DNA of 64,000 bases, from assembly GCF_008017445.1 (NCBI RefSeq), contig NZ_VRSW01000001.1, positions 310,001 through 374,000 on the forward strand, written 5' to 3'. A program made the translations under genes and the position numbers. Positions 17,589-27,531 of the stretch are shown piece by piece (positions within the stretch are counted from its first letter, which is position 1; every line of letters starts with the position of its first letter). Origin of the DNA: Microbacterium mitrae. Its GTDB lineage: Bacteria > Actinomycetota > Actinomycetes > Actinomycetales > Microbacteriaceae. The notes under the pieces are model-generated. The model worked only from the letters and a program-made list of their open reading frames with translations, was not told the origin of the DNA and made no database searches.

Positions 17589-19040
17589 TTACTCTGCCTT
17601 CTTGGCGGGAGCCTTCTTTGCAGCGGGCTTCTTCGCAGGCTTGGCCTCAGCGTCAGCCGCCTCGTCCTTCTTAGCAGCCGGCTTCTTCGCGGCAGGCTTC
17701 TTTGCAGCAGCCTTCTTCGCGGGCTTCTCAGCCTCAGCCTCAGCGGCCTCGTCAGCGCCGTCCTCAACAGCAGCGAAGCCGCTCAGGTCAACAGCCTTGC
17801 CGTCGGTGTCAACAACGGTGACCTTGCCAAGCGCAATCGCGAGCGCCTTGTTACGGGCGACCTCGGCGACGAGGGCAGGAATCTGACCGTTCTGCTGCAG
17901 GATGTCGGCGAACTCCTGGGGAGCCATGCCGTACTGGCCAGCCGACTGAATCAGGTACTGCGTGAGCTCTTCCTGACCAACCTGAACGTTGGCGTCTTCG
18001 GCAACGGCGTCGAGCACCATCTGCGTGCGGAACTGCTTCTCGCTCGCTTCGGTAACCTCGGCGCGGTGCGCGTCGTCTTCGAGACGGTTCTCACCTTCTA
18101 GGTGTGCGTGCACCTCGTCTTCGATGAGGGCCGGCGGAACCGGAATCTCCACCTTTTCGAGGAGAGCCTCGATGAGCTTGTCGCGAGCGGCAGCACCCTG
18201 CGTGAAGACGCCTTGCTCGGCAACGCGCGCCTGCAGGCTGTCGCGCAGCTCGGCGATGGTGTCGAACTCCGAAGCCATCTGAGCGAAGTCGTCATCGGCA
18301 GCCGGAAGCTCGCGCTCCTTGACGGCAACAACCGTCACAGCAACCTCGGCCTCTTCGCCAGCGTGCTCGCCACCGACCAGCTTCGAGCGGAACGTGGTGT
18401 CTTCACCAGCGGTCAGCGTCTCAACAGCCTCGTCGGTTCCTTCGAGCAGCTCGCCCGAGCCAACCTCGTACGACACGCCCTCGGCGCGGTCGATCTCGTT
18501 GCCGTCGATCGCAGCAACCAGGTTGAGCTCGACGAAGTCGCCCTTCTTGGCGGCGCGGTCAACCGTCACGAGCGTGCCAAAGCGGCCGCGCAGGCGGTCA
18601 AGCTCTTCGTCAACAGCGTTCTCGTCAACGGCAACGGCGTCAACAACAACCTTGATGTCGGCGAGCGCGGGGAGTTCGAACTCCGGACGAACGTCAACCT
18701 CAACCTCAACGACGACGTCGCCAGAGAAGTCCTTCTCCGACGGCCACTCGATGATGTCTGCCGACGGGCGACCCAGAACGCGCAGCTCGTTGTCGTTCAC
18801 AGCCTGGCGGTAGAAACCGTCAAGGCCCTCGTTGACAGCGTGCTCGATGACAGCGCCGCGACCGACACGCTGGTCGATGATCGGTGCCGGAACCTTGCCC
18901 TTGCGGAAGCCAGGGATCTGAATGTCCTGAGCGATGTGCTCGTACGCGTGTGCAACGGAGGGCTTGAGCTCCTCCGGCGTGACCGTGATGCGCAGCTTGA
19001 CCCGCGTGGGGCTCAGCTTCTCGACGGTGCTGTTCACCAT
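17589..19040 (-). CDS. tig: Trigger factor (ribosome-associated chaperone)
   Basis: Peptidyl-prolyl isomerase/chaperone that binds nascent chains at the ribosome exit; 483 aa. The N-terminal ribosome-binding signature GFRKGKVP is near residue 44. The PPIase core with [12 protein letters not shown] follows at about 155-245, then the helical chaperone domain. The last ~60 residues are an unusual Lys/Ala/Pro/Glu tail of repeated AAKKP-type units, as seen in many Microbacteriaceae trigger factors. AAGGAG precedes the ATG at 19040. Downstream genes on the same strand are clpP1, clpP2 and clpX, the classic folding/degradation neighbourhood. Confidence 0.97.
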   Translation of the reverse strand: MVNSTVEKLSPTRVKLRITVTPEELKPSVAHAYEHIAQDIQIPGFRKGKVPAPIIDQRVGRGAVIEHAVNEGLDGFYRQAVNDNELRVLGRPSADIIEWPSEKDFSGDVVVEVEVDVRPEFELPALADIKVVVDAVAVDENAVDEELDRLRGRFGTLVTVDRAAKKGDFVELNLVAAIDGNEIDRAEGVSYEVGSGELLEGTDEAVETLTAGEDTTFRSKLVGGEHAGEEAEVAVTVVAVKERELPAADDDFAQMASEFDTIAELRDSLQARVAEQGVFTQGAAARDKLIEALLEKVEIPVPPALIEDEVHAHLEGENRLEDDAHRAEVTEASEKQFRTQMVLDAVAEDANVQVGQEELTQYLIQSAGQYGMAPQEFADILQQNGQIPALVAEVARNKALAIALGKVTVVDTDGKAVDLSGFAAVEDGADEAAEAEAEKPAKKAAAKKPAAKKPAAKKDEAADAEAKPAKKPAAKKAPAKKAE

Positions 19041-19105
19041 GCTTGTTCGTTCTCCTTATTGGTTCTTCACGCACACAGGTGCGGGTGAAGATTCTGGATG
19101 GTCGT

Positions 19106-19182
19106 TGGTCGGGGCGACAGGAGTTGAACCTGCGACCTCCCGCTCCCAAAGCGGGCGCTCTACCAAGCTGAGCTACGCCCCG
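19106..19182 (-). tRNA. tRNA-Pro (anticodon UGG)
   Basis: Cloverleaf on the minus strand: acceptor CGGGGCG pairs with CGCCCCG, D-arm GCTC/GAGC, anticodon stem CCCGC/GCGGG with loop TTTGGGA (anticodon TGG). The T-arm has GGTTCAACTCC-type sequence. CCA is encoded at 19106-19108. Confidence 0.96.
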
Positions 19183-19383
19183 GAACTATTGCGCTGATAC
19201 GCACGGAAACGACCCCAGAAAGTCTAGCCGAAGTAAATGCACTTCCGCGCCGCGGCAACACGCGAACGACCGAAATTTGGTCAAAGCGTCCTGAGCACTC
19301 GAAATTATCCGCTAGTGTAGACACGTTCAATCCAATGAACACCGAACGCGAAACAGGCTTAAAACCGCATGTTTCCGCGCTTC

Positions 19384-19454
19384 GGGGCTGTAGCTTAGTG
19401 GTAAAGCCTCTGTCTTCCAAACAGATGATGCGAGTTCGATTCTCGTCAGCCCCT
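19384..19454 (+). tRNA. tRNA-Gly (anticodon UCC)
   Basis: Seven-base-pair acceptor GGGGCTG/CAGCCCC, anticodon stem TCTGT/ACAGA with loop CTTCCAA (anticodon TCC), and T-arm CGAG/CTCG. The discriminator is T and CCA is not encoded. A strong terminator follows. Confidence 0.95.
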
Positions 19455-19460
19455 CAGCAA

Positions 19461-19486
19461 AAATCCCCCGGCAACCCGGGGGATTT
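19461..19486 (+). terminator. Terminator after tRNA-Gly
   Basis: Perfect 11-bp stem (19461-19471 with 19476-19486), 4-base loop, an A-run on the 5' side and T-rich sequence on the 3' side: a good rho-independent terminator seven bases after the tRNA. Confidence 0.85.
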
Positions 19487-19800
19487 CCTGTTTCTGCCCG
19501 CGCCATCGGCCGCGGAAGCGTTTTTCGGCGGCATCTGCCAGCAATGGGATGGCCCGGGCGTGTCACCCGCGCCAACCCCTGGTTCCGCCCCCTCCCTGGT
19601 TGCGCCCCCTCCGCGGTTCCGCCGCCTCCGTGGTTCCGCGACGCACATTTTGCAGGCAGAAAGTCATTCTGTCGTCGGAAATTGCACGATTCGGGCCCGC
19701 GGAACCAAAAGTGACGACAAAATGAGGTCGCGACGCTCGCTGAAGCGGAAATCGGAACGACACCGGAACGTCAACAGTGCGGCTGCGGGAGCGGGGACCG
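19487..19800. other. Gene-free interval rich in GGTTCCG
   Basis: I see no gene here. It contains three GGTTCCG copies and one CGGAACC within about 130 bp, and an imperfect inverted repeat (arms about 19663-19674 and 19712-19723). The flanking genes are tRNA-Gly and the 3' end of a TetR gene. Confidence 0.5.
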
Positions 19801-20382
19801 TTATGGGAGCGGCTGAGGCGGAGGGCTCGCGACAAACGATGCGGTCACCATCGACCACAGCCAGTCGGCTGCGGTGTCAACATCGGGCAGCGGATCATGA
19901 CGAAGCCACGCGGTGACAACACCAAGGGCGGTGCCACCAAACGCCTCACCAACCACATCGGTCGGCACGGTGAAAGCACCCTCCGGCACGACCCGGCGCA
20001 CCACATCGATGGCGAGCGCACCAATATGACCGCGCAGTTGCGAGGCAACGACACCCGACCCGTGATCGCCAAGCACCCGACGATACAACTCGGCGTGATC
20101 GCGAATGTGCTCCAAATAGGTGAGCAGGGCGGGCGGCATTGGATCATTCGGATCTGCCTGATCCATTTCACGCAGCGACCCGGTAGCCGCATCGGCGGCA
20201 GCCTCGAGAGCATCGGCGAGCAATTCACCCTTGTCAGAGAAGTGCTGATAGAAGGTAGATCGGTTGACCCCGGCGCGGGCGGTGATGTCTGCGACGGTGA
20301 TCTCATCAAGCGCGCGCTCCCCCGCCAACGCAATGACGGCCTCGTGCAACACGGCGCGACTGCGAGCTATGCGGGGATCCAT
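19801..20382 (-). CDS. TetR-family repressor
   Basis: DNA-binding regulator of 193 aa from the ATG at 20382 (MDPRIARS). Longer in-frame starts up to 20529 exist but would run through the likely operator and the start of the divergent gene. The TetR helix-turn-helix is at about residues 25-50 (ITVADITARAGVNRSTFYQHFSDKGEL), very close to the family consensus. The C-terminal ligand-binding domain is helical. It is divergent from an MMPL exporter, which it probably represses via the inverted repeat at 20431-20461 (inference). Confidence 0.88.
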   Translation of the reverse strand: MDPRIARSRAVLHEAVIALAGERALDEITVADITARAGVNRSTFYQHFSDKGELLADALEAAADAATGSLREMDQADPNDPMPPALLTYLEHIRDHAELYRRVLGDHGSGVVASQLRGHIGALAIDVVRRVVPEGAFTVPTDVVGEAFGGTALGVVTAWLRHDPLPDVDTAADWLWSMVTASFVASPPPQPLP

Positions 20383-20430
20383 GCACCCGATCTTGGCAGA
20401 CGGGGCTCCGAAACCGGGAGTTTGCCGCAT

Positions 20431-20461
20431 GATGTCGGCAACCATCGAGTTTTCCGACATC
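20431..20461. promoter_or_regulatory. Candidate TetR operator (8-bp inverted repeat)
   Basis: GATGTCGG at 20431-20438 and its reverse complement CCGACATC at 20454-20461, separated by 15 bases, lie between the divergent TetR and MMPL genes. Position and symmetry fit a TetR-family operator; binding is not demonstrated. Confidence 0.5.
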
Positions 20462-20527
20462 TGTTGGATAGTCTCATGGTGGGTTCGATGTGGCACCCGC
20501 GTTGTCCACTCTTTCGAAGGATTACTC

Positions 20528-23077
20528 ATGGCGGAACTGCTCTATCGACTCGGGCGTTTCAGTGCGCGCCGCGCCTGGACTGTCATCGTCGGCTGGCTCG
20601 TTGTGCTTGGCCTCGCCGGCGGCGCGTTCCTCGCCTTCGGCGGCGCTCTCGCCACCAGCTTCTCCATCCCCAACACAGAAACCGAGCGCGTCAGCGACCA
20701 ACTCGCCGACACCTTCCCCGAGCTGACGGGCGCATCGGCGACGGTGGTCTTTGCAACCGACGACGGCTCGGCGTTCACGGAGGCCCAAGAAGCCGACATC
20801 GCGGCGCTGCTAGACGATGTTTCCGCTATCTCCGGCGTTGCCGGAGTCACCAACCCGTTCGCCGTTGAGCAGCTTCGTGATGAGCAGGCCGCCGCGCTCG
20901 CCGACGGGCAAACCCAAATCGACGCCGCGACCACGCAGCTTGAGACGTCTCGCGCCCAGCTCGATGCGGGCCAACAGCAGCTCGATGCGGGCCGCGCGCA
21001 GATCGACGGCGCCATTGCGGCGGCGCAGGCCGATGGCACATACGATGCCGCAAAGCCAGTATTTGACGCTCAGCTCACGGCGCTGGACGAAGAGCAGAGC
21101 AAGATTGACGCGGGCCGCGCGCAGTGGGAGAGCGGAACCGCGGAGCTTGCGACCCAGCAAGACACGGTCACCAACGGGCAGACTCTCGTTGACCTGAGCG
21201 CCGAACTTTCGATGGTCTCAGACACCGGTTCAACCGCAATCGGCGGCATTCAGTTTGACGAGATGGTCTACACACTCCCCGACACCGTCAAGGCCGAGGT
21301 GCGCGAAACCCTCGATGCGGCCTCGATTGCCGGCGTGAGCCTTGACTACTCCGCCACCATCACGGTCAGCATTGACGGCCTGATCGGCGTTGGCGAGATC
21401 GTGGGCGTGCTGATCGCGGCCCTCGTGCTCATCATCATGATGCGCGCGTTCCTTCCCGCCGTCACACCGCTTCTGAGCTCCCTCGTCGGTGTTGGCGTTG
21501 GCGTTGCCGGGTCTCTGGCGTTCTCGGGCGTGGTCGACATGGCATCCGTCACCCCGGTGCTCGGCGTCATGCTGGGCTTGGCCGTCGGTATTGACTACTC
21601 GCTGTTCATTCTCAATCGGCACCGGCGTCAGCTGCTTCAGGGCATCGATGTGAGCGAATCCATCGGCCTGGCCAACGGCACCGCGGGTAACGCGGTGGTG
21701 TTCGCAGGAACCACGGTGATCGTTGCGCTCGTCGCGTTGCTCGTGACCGGAATTCCGTTCTTGGGAGTGATGGGCATCGTCGGCGCCGCGTGCGTAGCGA
21801 TTGCCGTGTTGGTCTCGATCACCTTCACCCCTGCCCTCCTCGGGCTCATGAAGCTGCGGGCGCTGCCACGGCGCCAACGCGCTCAGATTGGCGCGGTTTC
21901 GGCTGCCGGTCGCCCGCTGAAGGCCATGAAGGTTGGCCGATCGATCTTGGCTGCCGCGGTCGCGATCGCCGCGCTACTGGTCATCGCCATCCCGGCGATG
22001 TCCATGCGACTCGGCCTGCCCGATGGCTCCTCGGAGCCGGTTGATTCCACGCCCTACCGGGCATACACCACGGTCGCCGAAGAATTTGGCCCCGGCCAGA
22101 ACGGCACGCTACTGGTGGTTGCGACATTCGATGATGCGGTGGCAGAGGCCGACCAGTTGGCAACGCAGGCCGCCGTTGGCACGCAGCTGAGCGAGCAGGA
22201 TGGCGTCGCAGCCGTTGCCCCCATCGCCGTCTCAGACGACAGCACGGTCTTCGCCTTCCAGGTGGTTCCGACCGATGGCCCGAGCAGTGAAACCACGGAG
22301 GCGCTTGTTCACGCCCTGCGCGGGCTCGACCTCAACGAAGACGCAGCTCTCGGCGTGGCGGGCCAGGCAACCGGCAACATTGACGTGTCTGAGAAGCTTC
22401 AAGACGCGCTTCCGATCTACCTGCTGGTGGTCATCGGCCTGTCTTTGATCATCATGGTTCTCGTCTTCCGCTCGATCCTGGTTCCGATCATCGCCACCGC
22501 CGGCTACGTGCTTTCCCTGTTCGCGGCGCTCGGTGCGGTGACCGCGATCTACCAGTGGGGCTGGCTTTCGGAGATTTTCGACGTGCACTCCCCCGGACCC
22601 GTCCTGAGCTTCGCGCCGATCATCCTGATGGGTGTGTTGTTTGGGCTCGCCATGGACTACCAGCTGTTCCTGGTGTCGGGCATGCGTGAGGCGTACGTGC
22701 ACGGCACGCCGGCGCGCGAGGCCGTGGTGGCCGGAGTTCGCAATGGCCGCGCCGTGGTGACGGCGGCCGCCATCATCATGATCGCGGTGTTTGGTGGCTT
22801 CATCTTCAGCCACCTCACCATGATTCGCCCGCTCGGTTTCGGTTTGGCGATCGGCGTGCTGTTTGACGCTTTTGTGGTGCGCATGGTGCTGGTGCCCGCG
22901 GTAATGACCGTACTCGGTAAGTCGGCATGGTGGCTGCCGCGTTGGCTGGACCGCCTGCTGCCAGATGTCGACGTGGAGGGTGCGTCGCTTGAGCGTGCGC
23001 ACCCGGTTGTGCACGTGCAGCAATCGCCCGAGTCCGACGCCTCGCGCGACGACGATCGCGAGCCCGCGCGGGTCTAG
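20528..23077 (+). CDS. MMPL/RND-family membrane exporter
   Basis: Large proton-driven transporter, 849 aa. The ATG at 20528 (MAELLYRLG) follows GAAGGA. It has the two-fold MMPL layout: an N-terminal helix at residues 17-38, a periplasmic-type loop, a bundle of helices at about 285-490, a second loop and a final helix bundle. The first loop carries a long predicted coiled-coil with repeated QLDAG/QIDA units (about residues 118-215), as in actinobacterial YhgE/MmpL-like exporters. GVDYSLF-type (GIDYSLFIL) and AMDYQLFL signatures of the family are present in the two halves. It is divergent from a TetR regulator, which suggests inducible export of a lipid or toxic compound. Confidence 0.93.
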   Translation: MAELLYRLGRFSARRAWTVIVGWLVVLGLAGGAFLAFGGALATSFSIPNTETERVSDQLADTFPELTGASATVVFATDDGSAFTEAQEADIAALLDDVSAISGVAGVTNPFAVEQLRDEQAAALADGQTQIDAATTQLETSRAQLDAGQQQLDAGRAQIDGAIAAAQADGTYDAAKPVFDAQLTALDEEQSKIDAGRAQWESGTAELATQQDTVTNGQTLVDLSAELSMVSDTGSTAIGGIQFDEMVYTLPDTVKAEVRETLDAASIAGVSLDYSATITVSIDGLIGVGEIVGVLIAALVLIIMMRAFLPAVTPLLSSLVGVGVGVAGSLAFSGVVDMASVTPVLGVMLGLAVGIDYSLFILNRHRRQLLQGIDVSESIGLANGTAGNAVVFAGTTVIVALVALLVTGIPFLGVMGIVGAACVAIAVLVSITFTPALLGLMKLRALPRRQRAQIGAVSAAGRPLKAMKVGRSILAAAVAIAALLVIAIPAMSMRLGLPDGSSEPVDSTPYRAYTTVAEEFGPGQNGTLLVVATFDDAVAEADQLATQAAVGTQLSEQDGVAAVAPIAVSDDSTVFAFQVVPTDGPSSETTEALVHALRGLDLNEDAALGVAGQATGNIDVSEKLQDALPIYLLVVIGLSLIIMVLVFRSILVPIIATAGYVLSLFAALGAVTAIYQWGWLSEIFDVHSPGPVLSFAPIILMGVLFGLAMDYQLFLVSGMREAYVHGTPAREAVVAGVRNGRAVVTAAAIIMIAVFGGFIFSHLTMIRPLGFGLAIGVLFDAFVVRMVLVPAVMTVLGKSAWWLPRWLDRLLPDVDVEGASLERAHPVVHVQQSPESDASRDDDREPARV

Positions 23078-23081
23078 CAGT

Positions 23082-23126
23082 GCAAAAACCGCCGCCCTTC
23101 TGACTGAGAGGGGCGGCGGTTTTTGC
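23082..23126. terminator. Bidirectional terminator between MMPL gene and mdh
   Basis: Perfect 16-bp stem (23082-23097 with 23111-23126) with an A-run at the left base and a T-run at the right base, placed between convergent genes. It can serve both. Confidence 0.9.
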
Positions 23127-23150
23127 CTGCGGGCGCGGAATATGCCCGCG

Positions 23151-24140
23151 CTAAATCAACCCGAGCGCTGACACGGCGTCATACTCGTCTTGCAACTCGG
23201 CGACAGATGCGTCAATGCGGCGACGAGCGAAATCACTGAGCTCAAGGTCTGGCACGATGTAGGCGTTTCCGTCGCTGGTGGTCACCGGAAACGACGAAAC
23301 GAGTCCCTCTCTGACGCCGTACGAGCCGTCTGATGGCACGGCCATCGACACCCAGTCACCGGGGGCGGAACCATGCAGCAGGTCGCGTGCGGCATCGACC
23401 GTTGCCGATGCGGCAGAGGCCGCCGATGACGATCCCCGCGCCTGAATGATAGCGGCGCCGCGCTGCGCCACCGTCGGGATGAAGTTGTGCTCAACCCACG
23501 CGTCATCGTCGATAACTTCCAGCGCTGGCCGCCCGTCGACGAGCGCATGCGCAAGATCGGGGTATTGCGATGCAGAGTGATTGCCCCAGATACTCACCCG
23601 TGAGATCTCGCTCACCGCGGCACCGGTCTTGAGCGCAACCTGGGCGATCGCGCGATTGTGGTCAAGCCGCGTCAGCGCCGAAAACCGGTCTGCGGGGATG
23701 TCTGGAGCGTTGCGTTGCGCGATCAGCGCATTGGTGTTGGCAGGGTTTCCGGTCACGATAACGCGCACGTCATCGGCGGCCGCCTCCCCCAGGGCCCGCC
23801 CCTGCGCGGTGAAGATCGCGCCGTTTGCTTGCAACAGGTCGGCGCGTTCCATCCCGGGGCCCCGCGGGCGCGCGCCGACGAGCAGTGCCAAGTTCACGCC
23901 GTCAAACATCTCGCGCGGGTCAGAACCGATGTCGATGCCGGCCAACAGCGGGAAGGCACCATCCTGCAGCTCCATCACCACGCCCTCCAGCGCCTTGAGC
24001 GCCGGTTCCACCTCCAACAGCCGAAGGCGAAACGGTCGATGACGGAGAATGCCGCCAGCGGCGATCCGAAAGAGGAGGCTGTAACCAATCTGGCCGGCGG
24101 CGCCGGTGACGGCGATGGTGGGAATCTGGGCGTTGGTCAT
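23151..24140 (-). CDS. mdh: Malate dehydrogenase
   Basis: NAD-dependent oxidation of malate to oxaloacetate in the TCA cycle; 329 aa, matching the actinobacterial cytosolic-type Mdh. Visible motifs: nucleotide-binding [15 protein letters not shown] (about residues 13-27), substrate-binding [14 protein letters not shown] and TRLDHNRA, and the catalytic histidine in [11 protein letters not shown]. The start ATG at 24140 has no clear Shine-Dalgarno; a TAnnnT-type hexamer ends six bases upstream, so a leaderless transcript is possible. The 5' end overlaps the only possible start region of the divergent GntR gene. Confidence 0.96.
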   Translation of the reverse strand: MTNAQIPTIAVTGAAGQIGYSLLFRIAAGGILRHRPFRLRLLEVEPALKALEGVVMELQDGAFPLLAGIDIGSDPREMFDGVNLALLVGARPRGPGMERADLLQANGAIFTAQGRALGEAAADDVRVIVTGNPANTNALIAQRNAPDIPADRFSALTRLDHNRAIAQVALKTGAAVSEISRVSIWGNHSASQYPDLAHALVDGRPALEVIDDDAWVEHNFIPTVAQRGAAIIQARGSSSAASAASATVDAARDLLHGSAPGDWVSMAVPSDGSYGVREGLVSSFPVTTSDGNAYIVPDLELSDFARRRIDASVAELQDEYDAVSALGLI

Positions 24141-24878
24141 GCCAATACGCTAACCCAGCATGGCCGACAACGCATCGCCCGTGGTGCACTCGGCCCGGGT
24201 GACGCCATTCCCACGGAGGCTGAGCTCGCCGAAAAGTGGCAAACCTCGCGTGGCCCTATCCGCAATGCCCTTGCCGCGCTCAAGGCCGAGGGGCTCATTG
24301 AAACAAGTCGCGGTCGGCCAGCCCGTGTTCGGGAGCGAAAGTCAGGGCAGGCGGTGGATGTATCCATCCCCTTCACGCGGTGGGCACGAGACATTGGGGC
24401 GGTTCCGGCCGCGAGCACGCACGAAGTCAGCATGCGCCGAGCGGACGCGGAGAAGGCTGCGCTGTTGAACATCGCCGAGGGCGACGCAATTGTGGAGGTG
24501 CTTCGGCTGCGGAGCCTCGATAATCGCCGAACGATGCTCGAGCGACTGAGCTACACGGCCGACGTGGGCAGGGTGCTGTTTGACGTTGACCTGGATACCG
24601 TTTCGATCACGGAATACCTCGAATCTCGCGGATTCGCAGGCGCCACCGTCGAGCACGAGATCGATGCGGTAGCGGCCGATGAGACCGACGCGAAGCTACT
24701 GGGAGTGCCACGAGGCTTTCCGATCCTGCGCCTTCGCCGCATCAGTAGTGACGCGACTGGCACGCGGTTTGAAGCATCTGATGACCGCTATCTCAGCGAT
24801 ATCGTACGGTTCACGGTTTCGGCATCTGGTCGCTCACAGCGTGGCGATGCCTACGTGCGCCCACTCAGCGGCGCGTGA
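24039..24878 (+). CDS. GntR-family regulator with UTRA domain (start uncertain)
   Basis: HutC-subfamily regulator. The winged helix is clear ([38 protein letters not shown]), followed by a UTRA ligand domain with [16 protein letters not shown] and a final [15 protein letters not shown] block. The only in-frame ATG/GTG/TTG upstream of the helix-turn-helix is the ATG at 24039, which lies 102 bp inside the antisense mdh coding region and would add an uncharacteristic Gly/Asp-rich leader (about 40 residues). Either the gene uses a non-standard start near 24126-24150 or its 5' end was lost. Function of the UTRA domain suggests sensing of a small metabolite; target unknown. Confidence 0.7.
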   Translation: MTENAASGDPKEEAVTNLAGGAGDGDGGNLGVGHANTLTQHGRQRIARGALGPGDAIPTEAELAEKWQTSRGPIRNALAALKAEGLIETSRGRPARVRERKSGQAVDVSIPFTRWARDIGAVPAASTHEVSMRRADAEKAALLNIAEGDAIVEVLRLRSLDNRRTMLERLSYTADVGRVLFDVDLDTVSITEYLESRGFAGATVEHEIDAVAADETDAKLLGVPRGFPILRLRRISSDATGTRFEASDDRYLSDIVRFTVSASGRSQRGDAYVRPLSGA

Positions 24879-24985
24879 TGCTGGCATAACGATCCGGTAA
24901 GCACACTGGTCGTGGCGTGATGAGTTCGAGACACGAGCCGGATACACTTACGCCACACATGACTCATGCACAGATGGGTGTTCTT

Positions 24986-25786
24986 ATGAAGAACCGTATT
25001 TCCCGAATCGCACTGTTGGGCCTTACGGCCACGGCAGCGCTTACCCTTTCCGCTTGTGGTTCCTCCGCCGGAGGTGACGCCAAAAGTGGCGACACTGACG
25101 GCGGCATCACCACTGTTTCCGAAGGCAAGCTCACGGTTTGCTCCGACATTCCCTACGAGCCGTTTGAGATGCTCGATGAGGCCTCGGGCGAGCCGATCGG
25201 TTTTGACATCGACATCGTTCAGGCGGTCGCCGACGACATGGGCCTTGAGCTTGCTGTCGTCGACTCCTCGTTTGAAGCGATCACGAGTGGCCTGTTCGGC
25301 ACCGACTGCGACATCGCGGCATCGTCGATCACGATCACGGATGAGCGCAAGCAAAACGTCGACTTCTCCGACCCGTACTACAACGACGCGCTCGTGCTGA
25401 TTGCGGCCAAGGACGCCGGAATCACGTCGATCGACGACGCAAAGGGCAAGACCGTCGGTGTTCAGGCAGCAACGACGGGCGCCGTCTACGCCGCCGACAA
25501 CGGCCTCGACCCGATCGAGTTCGAAGACTCCGGCCAGCAGATCTTGGCACTGACGGCAGGCAACACCGTCGCATCGCTCGGCAACCAGTCGGTGCTGAAG
25601 TTCGCCATCAAGGGCAACGACGACTTTGTGGTCGTCGAAGACATTCCCACCGATGAGAACCTCGGAATCATCGTTCCCAAGGGCAAGAACGCTGAGATTC
25701 TCGCCGAGGTGAACAAGACGATCAAGCGCCTGACGGACAGCGGTGAGCTCGCCGAGCTCGAAGCCAAGTGGTTCGAAGGCAAGTAA
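24986..25786 (+). CDS. Polar amino-acid ABC transporter substrate-binding lipoprotein
   Basis: Receptor of a polar amino-acid importer, 266 aa. I choose the ATG at 24986 because it begins the lipoprotein signal directly (KNR then a hydrophobic stretch and lipobox LSAC, Cys24); upstream in-frame ATGs would precede the signal. The mature part is SBP family 3: LTVCSDIPYEPFEM, GFDIDIVQAVA, and FSDPYYNDALVL. It is the first gene of a receptor-permease-ATPase operon, separated from the permease by a hairpin that can raise receptor levels. Glutamine/glutamate or a related amino acid is a guess. Confidence 0.93.
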   Translation: MKNRISRIALLGLTATAALTLSACGSSAGGDAKSGDTDGGITTVSEGKLTVCSDIPYEPFEMLDEASGEPIGFDIDIVQAVADDMGLELAVVDSSFEAITSGLFGTDCDIAASSITITDERKQNVDFSDPYYNDALVLIAAKDAGITSIDDAKGKTVGVQAATTGAVYAADNGLDPIEFEDSGQQILALTAGNTVASLGNQSVLKFAIKGNDDFVVVEDIPTDENLGIIVPKGKNAEILAEVNKTIKRLTDSGELAELEAKWFEGK

Positions 25787-25798
25787 CTAGCTAACAGG

Positions 25799-25828
25799 GG
25801 GCCGGCTCGCAATGATGCGGGCCGGCCC
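25799..25828 (+). terminator. Intercistronic hairpin between receptor and permease
   Basis: 12-bp arms (25799-25810 with 25817-25828, one G-T pair) and a 6-base loop directly after the receptor gene. It lacks a T-run and is probably an mRNA-stabilising or partial-termination hairpin, giving more receptor than permease. Confidence 0.6.
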
Positions 25829-25850
25829 ACTCATTGAAAGGTGCCACCTC

Positions 25851-26666
25851 ATGGCATTGACCGCCACCCAGCGCAGACGACGCAGCCTGTGGGTTCAGGG
25901 AGCAATCGGCATCGTGGTCATCGCAATCCTTGCGTTGATCATTGACTGGCCAGCAGTAGCCGACTCGTTCTTGCGTTTCGACGTCATCCCCAAGCTCTTC
26001 CCGACGATTCTGTTCCCCGGGCTTGTCAACACGTTGCTTTACACCGCGACCTCGTTTGCCTTCGGCTTGACCCTCGGTCTGATTCTCGCGCTCATGCGCA
26101 TGGCAACCTTCAAGCCGTATCAATGGATCGCAAAGGTCTACATCGAGTTTTTCCGCGGTATTCCCGCGTTGCTCGTGTTGATTGGCGCCGGGTTCTTGCT
26201 GCCCATCGCCTTCCAGGGCCTCAAATTGCCCTTGTGGGCAACGGTCATGATCGCGCTCGGCTCCGTTTCGGCCGCCTACATGGCCGAGACTCTCCGCGCC
26301 GGCCTGCAGGCCGTTCCCAAGGGGCAAATTGAAGCCGCTCGTAGCCTCGGCATGTCGCACACTCGCGCGATGATTACAATCGTCATCCCGCAGGCGTTCC
26401 GCATCGTATTGCCGCCGCTGACGAACGAGGTCATTCTGCTGACGAAGGACTCCTCCCTCGTCTACGTGCTTGGCATGCAGGCGATCAACTACGACATCAC
26501 CAAGATCGGCCGCGACGGCATGATTACCTACGGCGGTGGCGCCACGGCCTTCGTGGTCGCTGGCCTGCTGTATCTCGTCATCACGGTTCCGCTCAGCATG
26601 CTGGCTCGCTGGTTCGAGCGCCGCAGCGAGCAAAACTCTCAGCGCACGTCGCGAAAGGAGAAGTGA
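25851..26666 (+). CDS. Polar amino-acid ABC transporter permease
   Basis: Membrane subunit of the amino-acid importer, 271 aa. The ATG at 25851 is preceded by GAAAGG. After an N-terminal helix (residues 18-36), the HisM/GlnP core begins at [12 protein letters not shown]; the EAA loop reads [27 protein letters not shown] (about residues 162-188), which contacts the ATPase. The stop overlaps the next start (TGATG). Confidence 0.93.
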   Translation: MALTATQRRRRSLWVQGAIGIVVIAILALIIDWPAVADSFLRFDVIPKLFPTILFPGLVNTLLYTATSFAFGLTLGLILALMRMATFKPYQWIAKVYIEFFRGIPALLVLIGAGFLLPIAFQGLKLPLWATVMIALGSVSAAYMAETLRAGLQAVPKGQIEAARSLGMSHTRAMITIVIPQAFRIVLPPLTNEVILLTKDSSLVYVLGMQAINYDITKIGRDGMITYGGGATAFVVAGLLYLVITVPLSMLARWFERRSEQNSQRTSRKEK

Positions 26667-27472
26667 TGACTGCCACCATCGCACCCGCTGGCGTTCAGAT
26701 CACGGGTCTACGCAAGTCGTACGGAAGTAACGAGGTGCTCAAGGGCATCGACCTGACGGTCAACCCAGGGCAAGTGGTGTGCTTGATTGGGCCCTCGGGT
26801 TCGGGCAAATCCACGCTACTTCGCTGCATCAACCTCCTGGAACAGCCGAACGGCGGAACAATTCACGTCGCCGGTTTTGATGCCACCGACGAAGATGTCG
26901 ACGTCGATGCCATGCGCGCGCACGTTGGCATGGTGTTTCAGCAGTTCAACCTGTTCCCGCACCTCACCGTGTTGCAGAACTGCACGGTGGCGCAGGAGAA
27001 GGTGCTGAAGCGCTCACGTGCCGAAGCCGAAGCGGTTGCCCGCAAGCACCTTTCGGCCGTGGGACTCGGCTCGTTCCAGTCTCGCTACCCCGTCGAGCTC
27101 TCCGGCGGCCAGCAGCAGCGCGTGGCGATTGCCCGCGCGCTGTCGATGGATCCGAAGCTGATGCTCTTTGACGAGCCCACCTCGGCGCTCGACCCGGAAA
27201 CCGTTGGCGACGTTCTCGCCATCATGCGCGGCCTCGCTCAAGACGGCATGACCATGGTTGTCGTGACGCACGAGATGGCGTTTGCTCGCGAAGTGGCCGA
27301 CCACGTGGTGTTCATGGATCGCGGCGTCGTGGTCGAACAGGGCCATCCCGACCAGGTCATCGGCAACCCGAAAGAGCCGCGCACGCAAGACTTCTTGCGC
27401 CGCGTGCTGGATCCCACGCACGTTGAGGTGTCGCGAGACACCGCGAGCGTGCGCACGATCGAGAACTCTTAA
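26666..27472 (+). CDS. glnQ: Polar amino-acid ABC transporter ATPase
   Basis: ATP-hydrolysing subunit, 268 aa. I choose the ATG at 26666 rather than the GTG one codon earlier because AAAGGAG is well spaced. Walker A GPSGSGKS is at 42-49, Q-loop at [13 protein letters not shown], signature [15 protein letters not shown], Walker [13 protein letters not shown] and the switch histidine in VVTHEM. The sequence is a textbook GlnQ/HisP-type ATPase. It completes the receptor-permease-ATPase operon and is followed by a strong hairpin. Confidence 0.95.
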   Translation: MTATIAPAGVQITGLRKSYGSNEVLKGIDLTVNPGQVVCLIGPSGSGKSTLLRCINLLEQPNGGTIHVAGFDATDEDVDVDAMRAHVGMVFQQFNLFPHLTVLQNCTVAQEKVLKRSRAEAEAVARKHLSAVGLGSFQSRYPVELSGGQQQRVAIARALSMDPKLMLFDEPTSALDPETVGDVLAIMRGLAQDGMTMVVVTHEMAFAREVADHVVFMDRGVVVEQGHPDQVIGNPKEPRTQDFLRRVLDPTHVEVSRDTASVRTIENS

Positions 27473-27482
27473 CAGTTCGCAT

Positions 27483-27522
27483 CAAACGGCGGGGTCATCC
27501 GGGCGGATGGCCCCGCCGTTTG
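27483..27522. terminator. Terminator between glnQ-like gene and carbonic anhydrase gene
   Basis: About 18-bp arms (27483-27500 with 27505-27522, one G-T pair) and a 4-base loop, lying between convergent genes. Confidence 0.8.
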
Positions 27523-27531
27523 CGCGCGTGC

